A stretch of 15,374 bases of DNA from DATBRC01 sp036560485 (GTDB lineage: Bacteria > Pseudomonadota > Gammaproteobacteria > Burkholderiales > Burkholderiaceae_D): NCBI GenBank assembly GCA_036560485.1, contig DATBRC010000043.1, positions 1 through 15,374 of the forward strand, read 5' to 3'. Below, in pieces: positions 1 to 7,527 of the stretch. Position 1 is the first letter of the stretch. Every line of letters starts with the position of its first letter. The position numbers and the translations under genes are program-made. The notes under the pieces are model-generated. The model searched no databases, had not been told where the DNA came from, and was given only the letters and a program-made list of their open reading frames with translations.

Positions 1-1196
1 ACGTCAATGCCGAGCACATCAACCAATGCACGCGTGCGCGCTTGTTGCGATCCTTGTTCAGACAATAAGCGCGCCAAGGCAATCTCGGCTCCTTTGTGCG
101 CCATTTCCAACCATTGTCGGCGCTGTTCTTGTGGCTGGAAAACCAGATTGATGCGATGGCCACACTGCTCCATCAACGCGACCATCAATGCAGGCTCGTC
201 AAACTCCACATTAAGAATGAGCGTAGCCGGAATGAATTTATCGATGTAATGCTGGGCCAAAAATGCTTTCAGGACTTCCGATTCAAGTGGTTCTCCCGCA
301 TTCGACAATGCATTATCGACATGTGTCGGAAAATAAGCGCGGTCGCCGAGATGCCTGCCGCCGCGTACCATTGCAAGATTGACGCATGCACGACCGCCTT
401 GCACGATCACTGCGATAATATCGATATCAGCATCACCCGTGGTTTCCATGCTTTGTTGATGCAGTACACGCGACAGTGCCGTGATTTGGTTGCGGACCGC
501 TGCCGCCTGCTCGAATTTCAGTTCAGCCGCATAGGCTTGCATTTTCTCCTGCAATGCCTCCAGCACTTCGGTCTGCCGCCCACGCAAGAACTTGGCGGCG
601 TTATCAACATCAGCTGCATAGTCTTCTCGCGTGATCGCATTGACGCAAGGTGCACTGCAACGATGGATTTGATAAAGCAGACAAGGTCGCGTCCGATTGG
701 CAAATACAGAATCCTCGCAAGTGCGCAACAGGAATACTTTCTGCAAAATCTGCATCGATTCCTTCACGGCCCACACACTTGGGAAGGGTCCGAAATACTG
801 ATTCTTTTTATCGACCGCACCGCGGTAATACGCCATGCGCGGCACATCCTGGCTGGTAATCTTTAGATAGGGATATGATTTATCGTCACGAAATAAGATA
901 TTGAAGCGCGGCTGTAACGTCTTGATCAAATTATTTTCAAGAATCAGCGCTTCGGCTTCGCTGCGCGTCACTGTCGTTTCCATCCGTGCGATGCGTTCCA
1001 CCATCATCGCTGTGCGCGGGCTTGCCAGATTTTTTTGAAAATAACTGGTTACCCGTTTTTTTAAGTCACGTGCCTTACCGACATACAACAAATTATTATC
1101 GGCATCGAAATATCGATACACACCCGGCAAATGGGGAAGTTTGGCGACCGTTTCTAAAACGACCGCGCGGGGATCGGGCGCTACCGGTTCAGACAT
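1..1196 (-). CDS. uvrC: UvrABC excinuclease subunit C, N-terminal two thirds (3' end beyond window)
   Basis: UvrC makes both incisions around a DNA lesion during nucleotide excision repair in the cytoplasm. Translating the minus strand from the ATG at 1196 gives about 398 uninterrupted codons that run off the window edge, against roughly 600 in the family. A GIY-YIG nuclease domain is at residues 20-100: PGVYRYF, LYVGKARDLKKR, and a Glu in LILEN at about 88. A cysteine quartet follows at 160, 172, 180 and 184, with the spacing of the four cysteines reported to bind an iron-sulfur cluster in UvrC. A UVR segment that contacts UvrB lies at about 203-238. The RNase H-like second nuclease and the helix-hairpin-helix domain lie outside the window. 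The start directly abuts the nagZ stop, and I see no clear Shine-Dalgarno sequence, so translation may be coupled to nagZ. The identification is firm. Confidence 0.97.
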   Translation of the reverse strand, partial: MSEPVAPDPRAVVLETVAKLPHLPGVYRYFDADNNLLYVGKARDLKKRVTSYFQKNLASPRTAMMVERIARMETTVTRSEAEALILENNLIKTLQPRFNILFRDDKSYPYLKITSQDVPRMAYYRGAVDKKNQYFGPFPSVWAVKESMQILQKVFLLRTCEDSVFANRTRPCLLYQIHRCSAPCVNAITREDYAADVDNAAKFLRGRQTEVLEALQEKMQAYAAELKFEQAAAVRNQITALSRVLHQQSMETTGDADIDIIAVIVQGGRACVNLAMVRGGRHLGDRAYFPTHVDNALSNAGEPLESEVLKAFLAQHYIDKFIPATLILNVEFDEPALMVALMEQCGHRINLVFQPQEQRRQWLEMAHKGAEIALARLLSEQGSQQARTRALVDVLGID

Positions 1197-2243
1197 TTAC
1201 GCTGTTGTTAAAGACTGTGCTACACGTTTGGCCGATCGATAACGCGGGTCTTCTTGCAATGCATCCCATCCTAATGCAGAAGTGCCGGGGACCAAAGAAG
1301 CAATACGCATTGAAGACAACTGCGCATCAATCGATTTTTCCAGTTCCAAACCTTCCAGTAACTGATCTGCCTTATCAGGCGAATTACAAATCAATACCAT
1401 ATCGCATCCCGCTGACAACGCTGCATGCGCACCATCCACCACTGAACCCGCAACGCTTGCACCTTCCATACTGAGATCGTCGCTGAAAATGACGCCCTGG
1501 AAATTCATGTCATTGCGCAGGATCGATAGCCACTTTTTCGAAAAGCCCGCCGGATGTTTATCCACCTTAGGATAGATCACGTGCGCCGGCATCACGCCTG
1601 CCAAGCTCAAACCGAGCCAATCATATGGCGCTGCATCTGCGGTCAAAATCTCTTCCAAACCGCGTTCATCAACAGGAATTGCAACATGTGAATCGGCGGC
1701 AGCATACCCATGTCCGGGAAAATGTTTGCCGCAATTGGCCATCCCCGCCAGAGCCAAACCATGATTCAAACTCTTGGCCAACAAGGTGACGGTGCGTGCA
1801 TCGCGATGGAACGCGCGATCGCCGATGACGCCAGAGGTGCCATAATCAAGATCAAGCACAGGTGTGAACGATAGGTCGACACCGCAAGCACGTAGTTCGG
1901 CTGCGAGTACAAATCCGACATCCGTAGCTGCCTTGGTCGCTGCAAGAACATTGCGGTCCCACAATTCGCCCAACTTGCGCATGGCAGGGAGTTTCGTGAA
2001 GCCATCCGTTTTAAAGCGTTGCACGCGTCCGCCCTCGTGGTCCACTGCAATCAATACGCCGGGGCGCGTCAAATGAATTGCCATGGTCAACGCCGTCAGC
2101 TGCTGACGATTTTCAAAATTGCGGGCAAACAGGATGACTCCACCAGTCAATGGATGTTGAATGCGACGGATATCATCGATGCTTAATTCAGTGCCAATCA
2201 CATCGAGCATCACAGGGCCGAGGTTGTGCTTTTGTATTGTCAT
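1197..2243 (-). CDS. nagZ: Beta-N-acetylhexosaminidase (GH3), peptidoglycan recycling
   Basis: NagZ removes N-acetylglucosamine from GlcNAc-anhydroMurNAc peptides in the cytoplasm during cell-wall recycling. Its product is the signal that controls AmpC-type beta-lactamase induction in bacteria that carry that circuit. The protein is 348 residues, normal for a single-domain Gram-negative NagZ. Visible motifs are VDHEGGRVQRF (68-77), KHFPGHG (173-179) followed by the Asp-Ser-His triplet at 184-186 that supplies the general acid/base dyad of this family, and FSDDLSM (253-259), whose first Asp (255) should be the nucleophile. There is no signal peptide, as expected. The ATG overlaps the acpS stop by one base (TAATG), and a GGAG sequence lies just upstream within acpS. 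The TAA stop is immediately followed by the uvrC ATG. Confidence 0.97.
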   Translation of the reverse strand: MTIQKHNLGPVMLDVIGTELSIDDIRRIQHPLTGGVILFARNFENRQQLTALTMAIHLTRPGVLIAVDHEGGRVQRFKTDGFTKLPAMRKLGELWDRNVLAATKAATDVGFVLAAELRACGVDLSFTPVLDLDYGTSGVIGDRAFHRDARTVTLLAKSLNHGLALAGMANCGKHFPGHGYAAADSHVAIPVDERGLEEILTADAAPYDWLGLSLAGVMPAHVIYPKVDKHPAGFSKKWLSILRNDMNFQGVIFSDDLSMEGASVAGSVVDGAHAALSAGCDMVLICNSPDKADQLLEGLELEKSIDAQLSSMRIASLVPGTSALGWDALQEDPRYRSAKRVAQSLTTA

Positions 2244-2635
2244 TATTTTTTCTCCACGATCACGAAGGCGACTGCGTATTCTGCTTCATCGGTAATCGAC
2301 ACTTGCGCAGTCAAACCATTTTGTTCCATATATTGTTGTAAAGTTCCGCTTGTCACGACGACAGGTTTTCCGCTTGGCGCGTTCAAGGTTTGCATCGCGC
2401 GCCATGTCATCGGCATATGCATGCCCAATCCGAGCGCTTTTGAAAATGCTTCTTTCGCTGCAAATCGCGTTGCCAGAAAACGAATACCGCGCGCTTCGAC
2501 CTTGTTTTTACGGTGCAGGTATTTTGCCAGCTCTTCAGCGCCAAGGACTTTTTCCGCAAAGCGGTCGCCGTGTCTTGACAAAGCGGCTTGTACACGCGAA
2601 ATTTGAATGATGTCAGTACCAATGCCGTAAATCAT
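2243..2635 (-). CDS. acpS: Holo-[acyl-carrier-protein] synthase
   Basis: AcpS transfers 4'-phosphopantetheine from coenzyme A to apo-acyl carrier protein, making the carrier functional for fatty acid synthesis. The 130 residues match the short AcpS-type phosphopantetheinyl transferases. The N-terminus GIGTDIIQISR (4-14) carries the magnesium-binding Asp at 8, and RFAAKEAFSKALG (57-69) carries the second ligand, Glu62. The C-terminal strand VSITDEAEYAVAF is also typical. The ATG overlaps the pdxJ stop as ATGA (four bases), the same pdxJ-acpS arrangement known from enterobacteria, and its stop overlaps the nagZ start. Translation through the three genes is probably coupled. FabF, an enzyme of the same pathway, is encoded at the other end of the window. 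Confidence 0.97.
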   Translation of the reverse strand: MIYGIGTDIIQISRVQAALSRHGDRFAEKVLGAEELAKYLHRKNKVEARGIRFLATRFAAKEAFSKALGLGMHMPMTWRAMQTLNAPSGKPVVVTSGTLQQYMEQNGLTAQVSITDEAEYAVAFVIVEKK

Positions 2636-3399
2636 TTGGCTAATGCATCCGCACGTGACTTGACCATGATTGCTTTCATCTCACGCACTGCATGTTGCCA
2701 ACCCGCGAACACCGCATGCGCCACAATCGCATGTCCGATGTTGAGTTCGGCAATTTCAGGAATCGCTGCGATTGCCTGTACATTGGTGTAATGCAGGCCG
2801 TGTCCAGCATTCACTTTCAGGCCTTGTTTAACGCCTGCCATCACACCATTCTTGATGCGCTCTAATTCCTGTATGTGGCCTGTTTCCGAAATTGCATCGG
2901 CATAACGGCCGGTATGCAATTCAATGACGGGCGCACCTGTCTCCGCTGCGGCTTGTATCTGTTCTGCGTCTGCATCAATAAATAAACTGACCCGAATTCC
3001 TTGTGCTTGCAGTTGCTTGACCGCTGCCTGAACTTGGGAGAAATATTTAACGACGTCCAGCCCACCTTCAGTCGTGACTTCATTGCGTCGTTCTGGAACC
3101 AAACAAGCATCTTGCGGTTTGATACGACAGGCAAAGTCGATCATTTCTGTCGTAACCGCCGATTCCAGATTCATGCGAGTCAGAATTTTCGGACGGATCG
3201 CTTCTACATCTGCATCCTTGATATGGCGGCGATCTTCACGCAGATGCAAAGTAATCGCGTCGGCACCTGCCTCCTCCGCCAATAATGCTGCCTGTGCCGG
3301 ATCAGGATAGATGGTCCCACGTGCATTGCGCAACGTCGCCACATGGTCGATGTTGACGCCTAAATCTATAGTGGAAGAAACAGGTTGCAAAAAGCTCAT
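2632..3399 (-). CDS. pdxJ: Pyridoxine 5'-phosphate synthase
   Basis: PdxJ condenses 3-amino-2-oxopropyl phosphate with 1-deoxy-D-xylulose 5-phosphate to form pyridoxine 5'-phosphate, the ring-closing step of the DXP-dependent vitamin B6 pathway. The 255 residues fit a single TIM barrel. Recognisable segments are LGVNIDHVATLRNARG (13-28), LHLREDRRHI (51-60) with catalytic His52, Glu79 in MNLES, ELHTGRYA (160-167), and NAGHGLHY (197-204) with His200. The ATG is 10 bases after the recO stop. No good Shine-Dalgarno sequence is visible, and the N-terminus is about 8 residues longer than the E. coli enzyme. No ATG lies between this start and the conserved LGVNIDH, so I keep it. The last codons overlap acpS. 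Confidence 0.97.
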   Translation of the reverse strand: MSFLQPVSSTIDLGVNIDHVATLRNARGTIYPDPAQAALLAEEAGADAITLHLREDRRHIKDADVEAIRPKILTRMNLESAVTTEMIDFACRIKPQDACLVPERRNEVTTEGGLDVVKYFSQVQAAVKQLQAQGIRVSLFIDADAEQIQAAAETGAPVIELHTGRYADAISETGHIQELERIKNGVMAGVKQGLKVNAGHGLHYTNVQAIAAIPEIAELNIGHAIVAHAVFAGWQHAVREMKAIMVKSRADALAK

Positions 3400-3409
3400 A
3401 AGTGAATTT

Positions 3410-4288
3410 TTATAATTGCATCAAATCGATCAGAATCTGTCGCGTGTTCAGTTGCATGCCACCGAGATGGTGAGCAAGTAGATAGCGCATGAGAAATTTA
3501 CTTTGGGTCTGCGTCGAAGCGTCGGAATAATCTTCACGTTCCATGTCGCTCAACGTTTTTCCGGATACGCGCGGTGCCGCATCGGCAGGTTTTGCGCGGC
3601 GCGGGCCACGCTCCGGATCAACCACATAAATTTGTTCCGGCTCTACAGCCTGGCCTGTGCTTGTACATACGTTGAGATCAGCAGCCACACCGGTTTCTTT
3701 CAATAAGGCACGTTCAAATTTTCGCAAAACGATGGGGGCAGGCTCATCATGTGCCAATTGATTCAGCGTAGCAATGTAATGATCGAATAAAGCCGGATGA
3801 GGATCGTCACGCGCCAGCAATTTCACCAGCAGTTCGTTGAGATAAAAACCGCACAGTAATGCTGATTTCTCCAATGGCAAAAGACCACCAATCCATTCAG
3901 CCGTAATGAGTGTTCGGACTTCAGATTTACCGCTCCAGCTGATCGACAATGGTTGAAAGGTTTGCAGAACGCCACGCAATTTGGAGTGCGGTCGCTTGGC
4001 ACCTTTCGCAATCAGCGCAATCCGTCCATAGTCACGCGTGAACACGTCAACAATCAGGCTGGTTTCTTTGTACGGATAACTGTGTAATACAAAACCAGGC
4101 TGATTAATGATGCGACTGTCTTTTTCAGGTGTTTTGCTGCGTTTGGATGATTGACGAGTATTGTGCAATACCGCTTGTTCGCTGGCCGTTTGCGCTATGC
4201 CGAAACGGTCTGGAGATACTGCCACAATAGCCTCTTCTTGAGAAAGAGATTGCAAGACTGGCTTCACATCAGCAGTGGTGATGTCCAT
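3410..4288 (-). CDS. recO: DNA repair protein RecO, with N-terminal extension
   Basis: RecO works with RecR to load RecA on SSB-coated single-stranded DNA in the RecF recombination pathway. The conserved N-terminal OB fold begins with GFVLHSYPYKETSLIVDVF, continues through GRIALIAKGAKRP and LQTFQPL, and is followed by the helical domain with FYLNELLVKLL. The start is uncertain. The open frame reaches an ATG at 4336 inside era. I chose the next in-frame ATG (4288, giving 292 residues), which lies 13 bases past the era stop. A third candidate, GTG at 4225, has the best ribosome-binding match (AGAAGAGG, five bases upstream) and would give 271 residues. Each option leaves a polar, Ser/Gln/Lys-rich stretch ahead of the OB fold that E. 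coli RecO lacks. The function is secure; the N-terminus is not. Confidence 0.92.
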   Translation of the reverse strand: MDITTADVKPVLQSLSQEEAIVAVSPDRFGIAQTASEQAVLHNTRQSSKRSKTPEKDSRIINQPGFVLHSYPYKETSLIVDVFTRDYGRIALIAKGAKRPHSKLRGVLQTFQPLSISWSGKSEVRTLITAEWIGGLLPLEKSALLCGFYLNELLVKLLARDDPHPALFDHYIATLNQLAHDEPAPIVLRKFERALLKETGVAADLNVCTSTGQAVEPEQIYVVDPERGPRRAKPADAAPRVSGKTLSDMEREDYSDASTQTQSKFLMRYLLAHHLGGMQLNTRQILIDLMQL

Positions 4289-4301
4289 TTGTATATCTGT
4301 A

Positions 4302-5204
4302 TTATTCGTATCCGTACGCACGCAATCCGGCTTCATTGTCGGCCCAGCCGGACTTGACCTTCACCCAGATTTCCAAATATACGGGACCGCCAAAAAGCTT
4401 TTCCATATCCAATCTCGCTTGCATCGAAATATCCTTTAGGCGTGCGCCCTTCTGTCCGATGACCATCGATTTATGCGTATCACGCTCTACCAGAATAGCA
4501 GCAAATATGCGACGCAGATTTCCTTCCTGCTCGAATTTCTCGATCAATACAGTACTGGTATAGGGCAACTCATCGCCGACAAACCGAAAAACTTTTTCCC
4601 TGACAATTTCAGCAGCAAGGAATTTCTCGCTTCGATCTGTAATGTCATCCTCCCCAAAAATTGGCGGATTCTCAGGCAAATATTTTTCGATTTCGCCTTG
4701 CAAATTATCGAGTTGAAAATTGTTTTTGGCTGAAACGGGTACTACTGCTGAAAAATTATGTTTGGCGGCAATTTGCTGTGCGAAAGGCAGCAACACGGCC
4801 TTATCCTTTACTCGATCCGATTTATTAATTACCAATATACAAGGCACATCGTCAGGAATGAGTGCCAGTACTTCTTGATCCGCTTGACCGAAAGTTCCAG
4901 CTTCAATGACATATAAGACCACATCAGACGAAATCAACGTATTGGTCACCGTTTTGTTCAAGGTTTTGTTCAACGCATTGGAATGACGTGTCTGAAAGCC
5001 TGGCGTGTCGACATAGACAAATTGCGCCTTGTCGGTAGTTTGTATACCCGTGATTCTGTGGCGTGTCGTTTGAGCTTTACGTGAAGTGATGCTCACCTTC
5101 GCACCGATCAACATATTCATCAACGTCGATTTACCAACATTGGGACGGCCTACGATTGCAATATAACCGCATCGAAATTCTGGTGGTGCCACAGATGCTG
5201 TCAT
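4302..5204 (-). CDS. era: GTPase Era
   Basis: Era is an essential GTPase that binds 16S rRNA near its 3' end and helps mature the small ribosomal subunit. The 300 residues hold a full GTPase domain and a KH domain. G1 is GRPNVGKST (19-27), the switch I region SRKAQTTRHRITG (41-53), G3 DTPGF (66-70), G4 NKSD (127-130) and G5 VSAKN (157-161). The KH RNA-binding motif VIGQKGARLKDI (248-259) is followed by FGGPVYLEIWVKV. The ATG overlaps the rnc stop as ATGA, so synthesis of RNase III and Era is probably coupled, as in the rnc-era operon of E. coli. The longest possible recO frame starts inside the last codons of era. Confidence 0.98.
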   Translation of the reverse strand: MTASVAPPEFRCGYIAIVGRPNVGKSTLMNMLIGAKVSITSRKAQTTRHRITGIQTTDKAQFVYVDTPGFQTRHSNALNKTLNKTVTNTLISSDVVLYVIEAGTFGQADQEVLALIPDDVPCILVINKSDRVKDKAVLLPFAQQIAAKHNFSAVVPVSAKNNFQLDNLQGEIEKYLPENPPIFGEDDITDRSEKFLAAEIVREKVFRFVGDELPYTSTVLIEKFEQEGNLRRIFAAILVERDTHKSMVIGQKGARLKDISMQARLDMEKLFGGPVYLEIWVKVKSGWADNEAGLRAYGYE

Positions 5205-6172
5205 GCGATCTTTGAACTGTTGGTTGGTGATTTGATAGGATCCGTTACATCTGTTTTGCTAACTGAATTGGAGTTGGATTTGGATTCCGTTTTTACTTCA
5301 GACTTTCCATCGTTTTTTGGATTTGTCTTGGAATCATCTTTGGATGATTGTTTACTCTCATGTTTTGGTTCAGCTTTTACGTTCTGCTTTGATAGCGACT
5401 TAGGCTCAGCTGGCGTATCTTCCTGGATTGTTGCAATGCCAGCCAATTTGAGTTGAGATGCGCGCGGTTTGGTCTTGCGCGCAGATGATGGGGTTTTAAC
5501 CAATGCTAGCTGCACTGCTTCAAGTGCCAACTTTGCTGCCGCCTGCTCACCAGCTCGACGGCTCCCACCCGTACCAAAAACCTGGATGTCGAGCTTTGGA
5601 ACCAGACATTCAATTTCAAATTCCTGGTTGTGAGCTGCACCATGAGTAGCAACGACATTATATTGAGGCAATGCGATTTTTTTTCCTTGCAAGAATTCTT
5701 GCAACAATGTTTTGGCATCCTTGCCGAGCGTTTTGGGATCAACCGTATCCAGAATCGGAATATACAATGCACGAATCACATCTCGTGCTGAATCAAAACC
5801 TGCATCCAAAAAAATGGCGCCAAACAGCGCCTCGAGCGTATCAGCAAGAATCGATGGACGCCGAAATCCACCAGATTTCAGTTCGCCCTCACCCAATCGC
5901 AAAAACTGGGAAAGTTCTAATCGTTGCGCTATTTCATAAAGCGATTGTTGTTTGACGAGATTGGCACGTAGCCGGGACAAATCACCTTCATCAATTTTGC
6001 TGTAGCGGTCAAATAAAAGTGATGCGACAACGCAATTCAAAATTGAATCGCCTAAAAACTCAAGCCGCTCATTATGCAAACTGCTATGGCTACGATGCGT
6101 CAAAGCTTGCTGCAAAAGTGCAGACTGCTTGAACGTATAGCCTAGGCGATTTTGCAATAACATAGCGTCCAT
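5201..6172 (-). CDS. rnc: Ribonuclease III with long Lys/Ser-rich C-terminal tail
   Basis: RNase III cleaves double-stranded RNA, releasing rRNA precursors and processing structured mRNAs. The catalytic domain is at residues 1-150: NERLEFLGDS (34-43) supplies Glu38 and Asp42, and DTLEALFGAIFLD (111-123) supplies Asp111 and Glu114, all four metal ligands intact. A dsRNA-binding domain spans about 153-223, ending in GTGGSRRAGEQAAAKLALE. The enzyme normally ends near residue 225, but this one has 323. The extra hundred or so residues are basic near 230-245 and then a low-complexity run of Lys, Ser, Asp, Glu, Asn and Pro, very likely disordered. The ATG at 6172 lies 16 bases after the DUF4845 stop. 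A second ATG three codons on (6163) is an equally good start. The stop overlaps era. Confidence 0.97.
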   Translation of the reverse strand: MDAMLLQNRLGYTFKQSALLQQALTHRSHSSLHNERLEFLGDSILNCVVASLLFDRYSKIDEGDLSRLRANLVKQQSLYEIAQRLELSQFLRLGEGELKSGGFRRPSILADTLEALFGAIFLDAGFDSARDVIRALYIPILDTVDPKTLGKDAKTLLQEFLQGKKIALPQYNVVATHGAAHNQEFEIECLVPKLDIQVFGTGGSRRAGEQAAAKLALEAVQLALVKTPSSARKTKPRASQLKLAGIATIQEDTPAEPKSLSKQNVKAEPKHESKQSSKDDSKTNPKNDGKSEVKTESKSNSNSVSKTDVTDPIKSPTNSSKIA

Positions 6173-6188
6173 ATATTTTGCCGTTCGA

Positions 6189-6581
6189 TTACTCGCCTAC
6201 CGCTTTAGATTTTCTTTTGATCCCATTTGAAGTAGTACCTTCATACTCAAGCAACAAGCTAGCAGGCCCAACTAAATGGAGTTTCTTTTCATAGGCGAAA
6301 CTCACTTCAACATCCTCACCGTTTTTACTAATCTCTAAGTCTTTGCCTTTAATTGATTCGATATAACCAACATCAGCCTGCTTATCAAAAGCTGCACGAA
6401 TTTCCATCGGATTTGTACTTGCTGCTTTAGCGCTGACAATTGCATTTTTTATCGAACGATATTCTACAAAGGTCGGCGCAATTTGCAGAGCCAGCATCGC
6501 AATGCCTCCAATAATGGCCAGCATAAAAATAAGTCCAATAAGTGTCATACCATTTTGCTTTGTTTTCATAGGTATCTTCAT
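6189..6581 (-). CDS. DUF4845 family single-pass membrane protein, pilin-like N-terminus
   Basis: This is a 130-residue protein of unknown function, commonly found between lepB and rnc in betaproteobacteria and placed in DUF4845 (family recalled from context and sequence character, not searched). A short basic N-terminus with three Lys is followed by one hydrophobic segment at about residues 13-33 (MTLIGLIFMLAIIGGIAMLA), then a small soluble domain of mixed helix and strand character, presumably periplasmic. The K-Q-N-G-M-T-L-I start of the hydrophobic helix resembles the type IV pilin prepilin motif, but the Glu at position +5 is replaced by Gly, so cleavage by prepilin peptidase is doubtful. 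The start is well supported: GGAGGAG lies six bases upstream of the ATG, the strongest ribosome-binding site in this window. It is 19 bases after lepB. Confidence 0.9.
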   Translation of the reverse strand: MKIPMKTKQNGMTLIGLIFMLAIIGGIAMLALQIAPTFVEYRSIKNAIVSAKAASTNPMEIRAAFDKQADVGYIESIKGKDLEISKNGEDVEVSFAYEKKLHLVGPASLLLEYEGTTSNGIKRKSKAVGE

Positions 6582-6587
6582 TTATAT

Positions 6588-6594
6588 CTCCTCC
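6588..6594 (-). promoter_or_regulatory. Strong Shine-Dalgarno sequence of the DUF4845 gene
   Basis: Reading the minus strand, GGAGGAG lies six bases before the ATG at 6581, in the short gap after the lepB stop. It fixes the start at the first Met instead of Met5. Most other genes in this array have weak or unrecognisable sites, so this protein may be translated more strongly than its neighbours, or independently of coupling. Confidence 0.8.
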
Positions 6595-6600
6595 GCTGAC

Positions 6601-7527
6601 TTATTGAAAACTACCAATACGCTTTAAATTACTGGGGAATGAATTCAAATTCATCCAAACAAAAAACGCTTTTCCCACAATATTTTCGTCAGGAACAAAA
6701 CCCCAATAGCGACCATCTTCACTATTATCCCGATTGTCACCCATCATGAAGTAATTACCAGCAGGTACTGTGCATGAAAAGCCTTCGTAATTATAGGCGC
6801 ACAATTCTTTATGCGGAAAATCCATTACACGTTGCAAAATAATCGGCGGCTCTTGTTCAATGATGGCAATTTTATGGTCAACGCCTGTCAAGTTCTCCAT
6901 ATATTGTTTCAAATAAATCAAACGCTCTTCATCCAAATAATCTGGTAAAGGCCGATAAGAAAGTTCTTTACCATTCACAGATAAATGCTTGTTTTTATAA
7001 ACTATTTTATCACCAGGTACGCCAATTACACGCTTAATATAATCAAGTGATGGATCTTTTGGGTATCTAAACACCATCACATCACCGCGCTGCGGATGAT
7101 TGACATTAATTATCAATTTATTAATTATTGGCAACCGAATCCCGTAAGTGTACTTATTCACCAAAATCAAGTCGCCTACTAATAATGTCGGCACCATCGA
7201 GCTGGACGGGATTTTAAACGGCTCATATAGAAATGATCGCAGGAAGAATACCAATGCGATCACGGGAAAGAAGCTGCCTGAATATTCAATCCAGGTCGGT
7301 TGTCTTAACAAATTGGCTTCCAGTGCAGCTCGACCATTTTCATCAAGCTTGATACCGTCAGCCTTTAATTTTGCATTACGCGCATCAAATTCTGCCAATG
7401 CAGCATCCGCTTTGGCACGACGCTGCTTCGCCAAATAAAACACATCCAAAAACCAGACAACACCTGTTACGATCATTAATACAAACAGGATCAATGCAAA
7501 GTTACCCAAAATTGATTGCAGGTTCAT
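6601..7527 (-). CDS. lepB: Signal peptidase I
   Basis: LepB removes signal peptides from exported proteins at the periplasmic face of the inner membrane. The 308 residues begin with a transmembrane segment (about 8-31) and a charged cytoplasmic loop rich in Ala, Lys and Asp (33-75). A second transmembrane segment (about 82-99) and the periplasmic catalytic domain follow. IPSSSMVPTLLVGD (106-119) holds the nucleophile Ser110, YIKRVIGVPGD (163-173) holds the general base Lys165, and GDNRDNSEDGRYWG (263-276) is the conserved C-terminal box. The ATG overlaps the lepA stop as ATGA, with a GTGGAT sequence upstream as a possible ribosome-binding site. The lepA-lepB pair is also an operon in E. coli. 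Parts of the gene are clearly richer in A+T than lepA. Confidence 0.98.
   Translation of the reverse strand: MNLQSILGNFALILFVLMIVTGVVWFLDVFYLAKQRRAKADAALAEFDARNAKLKADGIKLDENGRAALEANLLRQPTWIEYSGSFFPVIALVFFLRSFLYEPFKIPSSSMVPTLLVGDLILVNKYTYGIRLPIINKLIINVNHPQRGDVMVFRYPKDPSLDYIKRVIGVPGDKIVYKNKHLSVNGKELSYRPLPDYLDEERLIYLKQYMENLTGVDHKIAIIEQEPPIILQRVMDFPHKELCAYNYEGFSCTVPAGNYFMMGDNRDNSEDGRYWGFVPDENIVGKAFFVWMNLNSFPSNLKRIGSFQ

Noticed and set aside
96..866. 256-codon open frame on the plus strand
   Set aside because: It lies wholly antisense to uvrC, whose GIY-YIG, cysteine quartet and UVR segments are unmistakable. The plus-strand product has no recognisable domain and a composition typical of a shadow frame.
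986..1474. 162-codon plus-strand frame across the nagZ/uvrC junction
   Set aside because: Covers the ends of two certain minus-strand genes, with no ribosome-binding site or known motif seen.
5204..5430. Tandem DNA repeat or frameshifted extra gene in the 3' part of rnc
   Set aside because: The frame is continuous with rnc and the repetitiveness is at the level of Lys/Ser codons, not exact DNA units; no separate start or second domain is seen.
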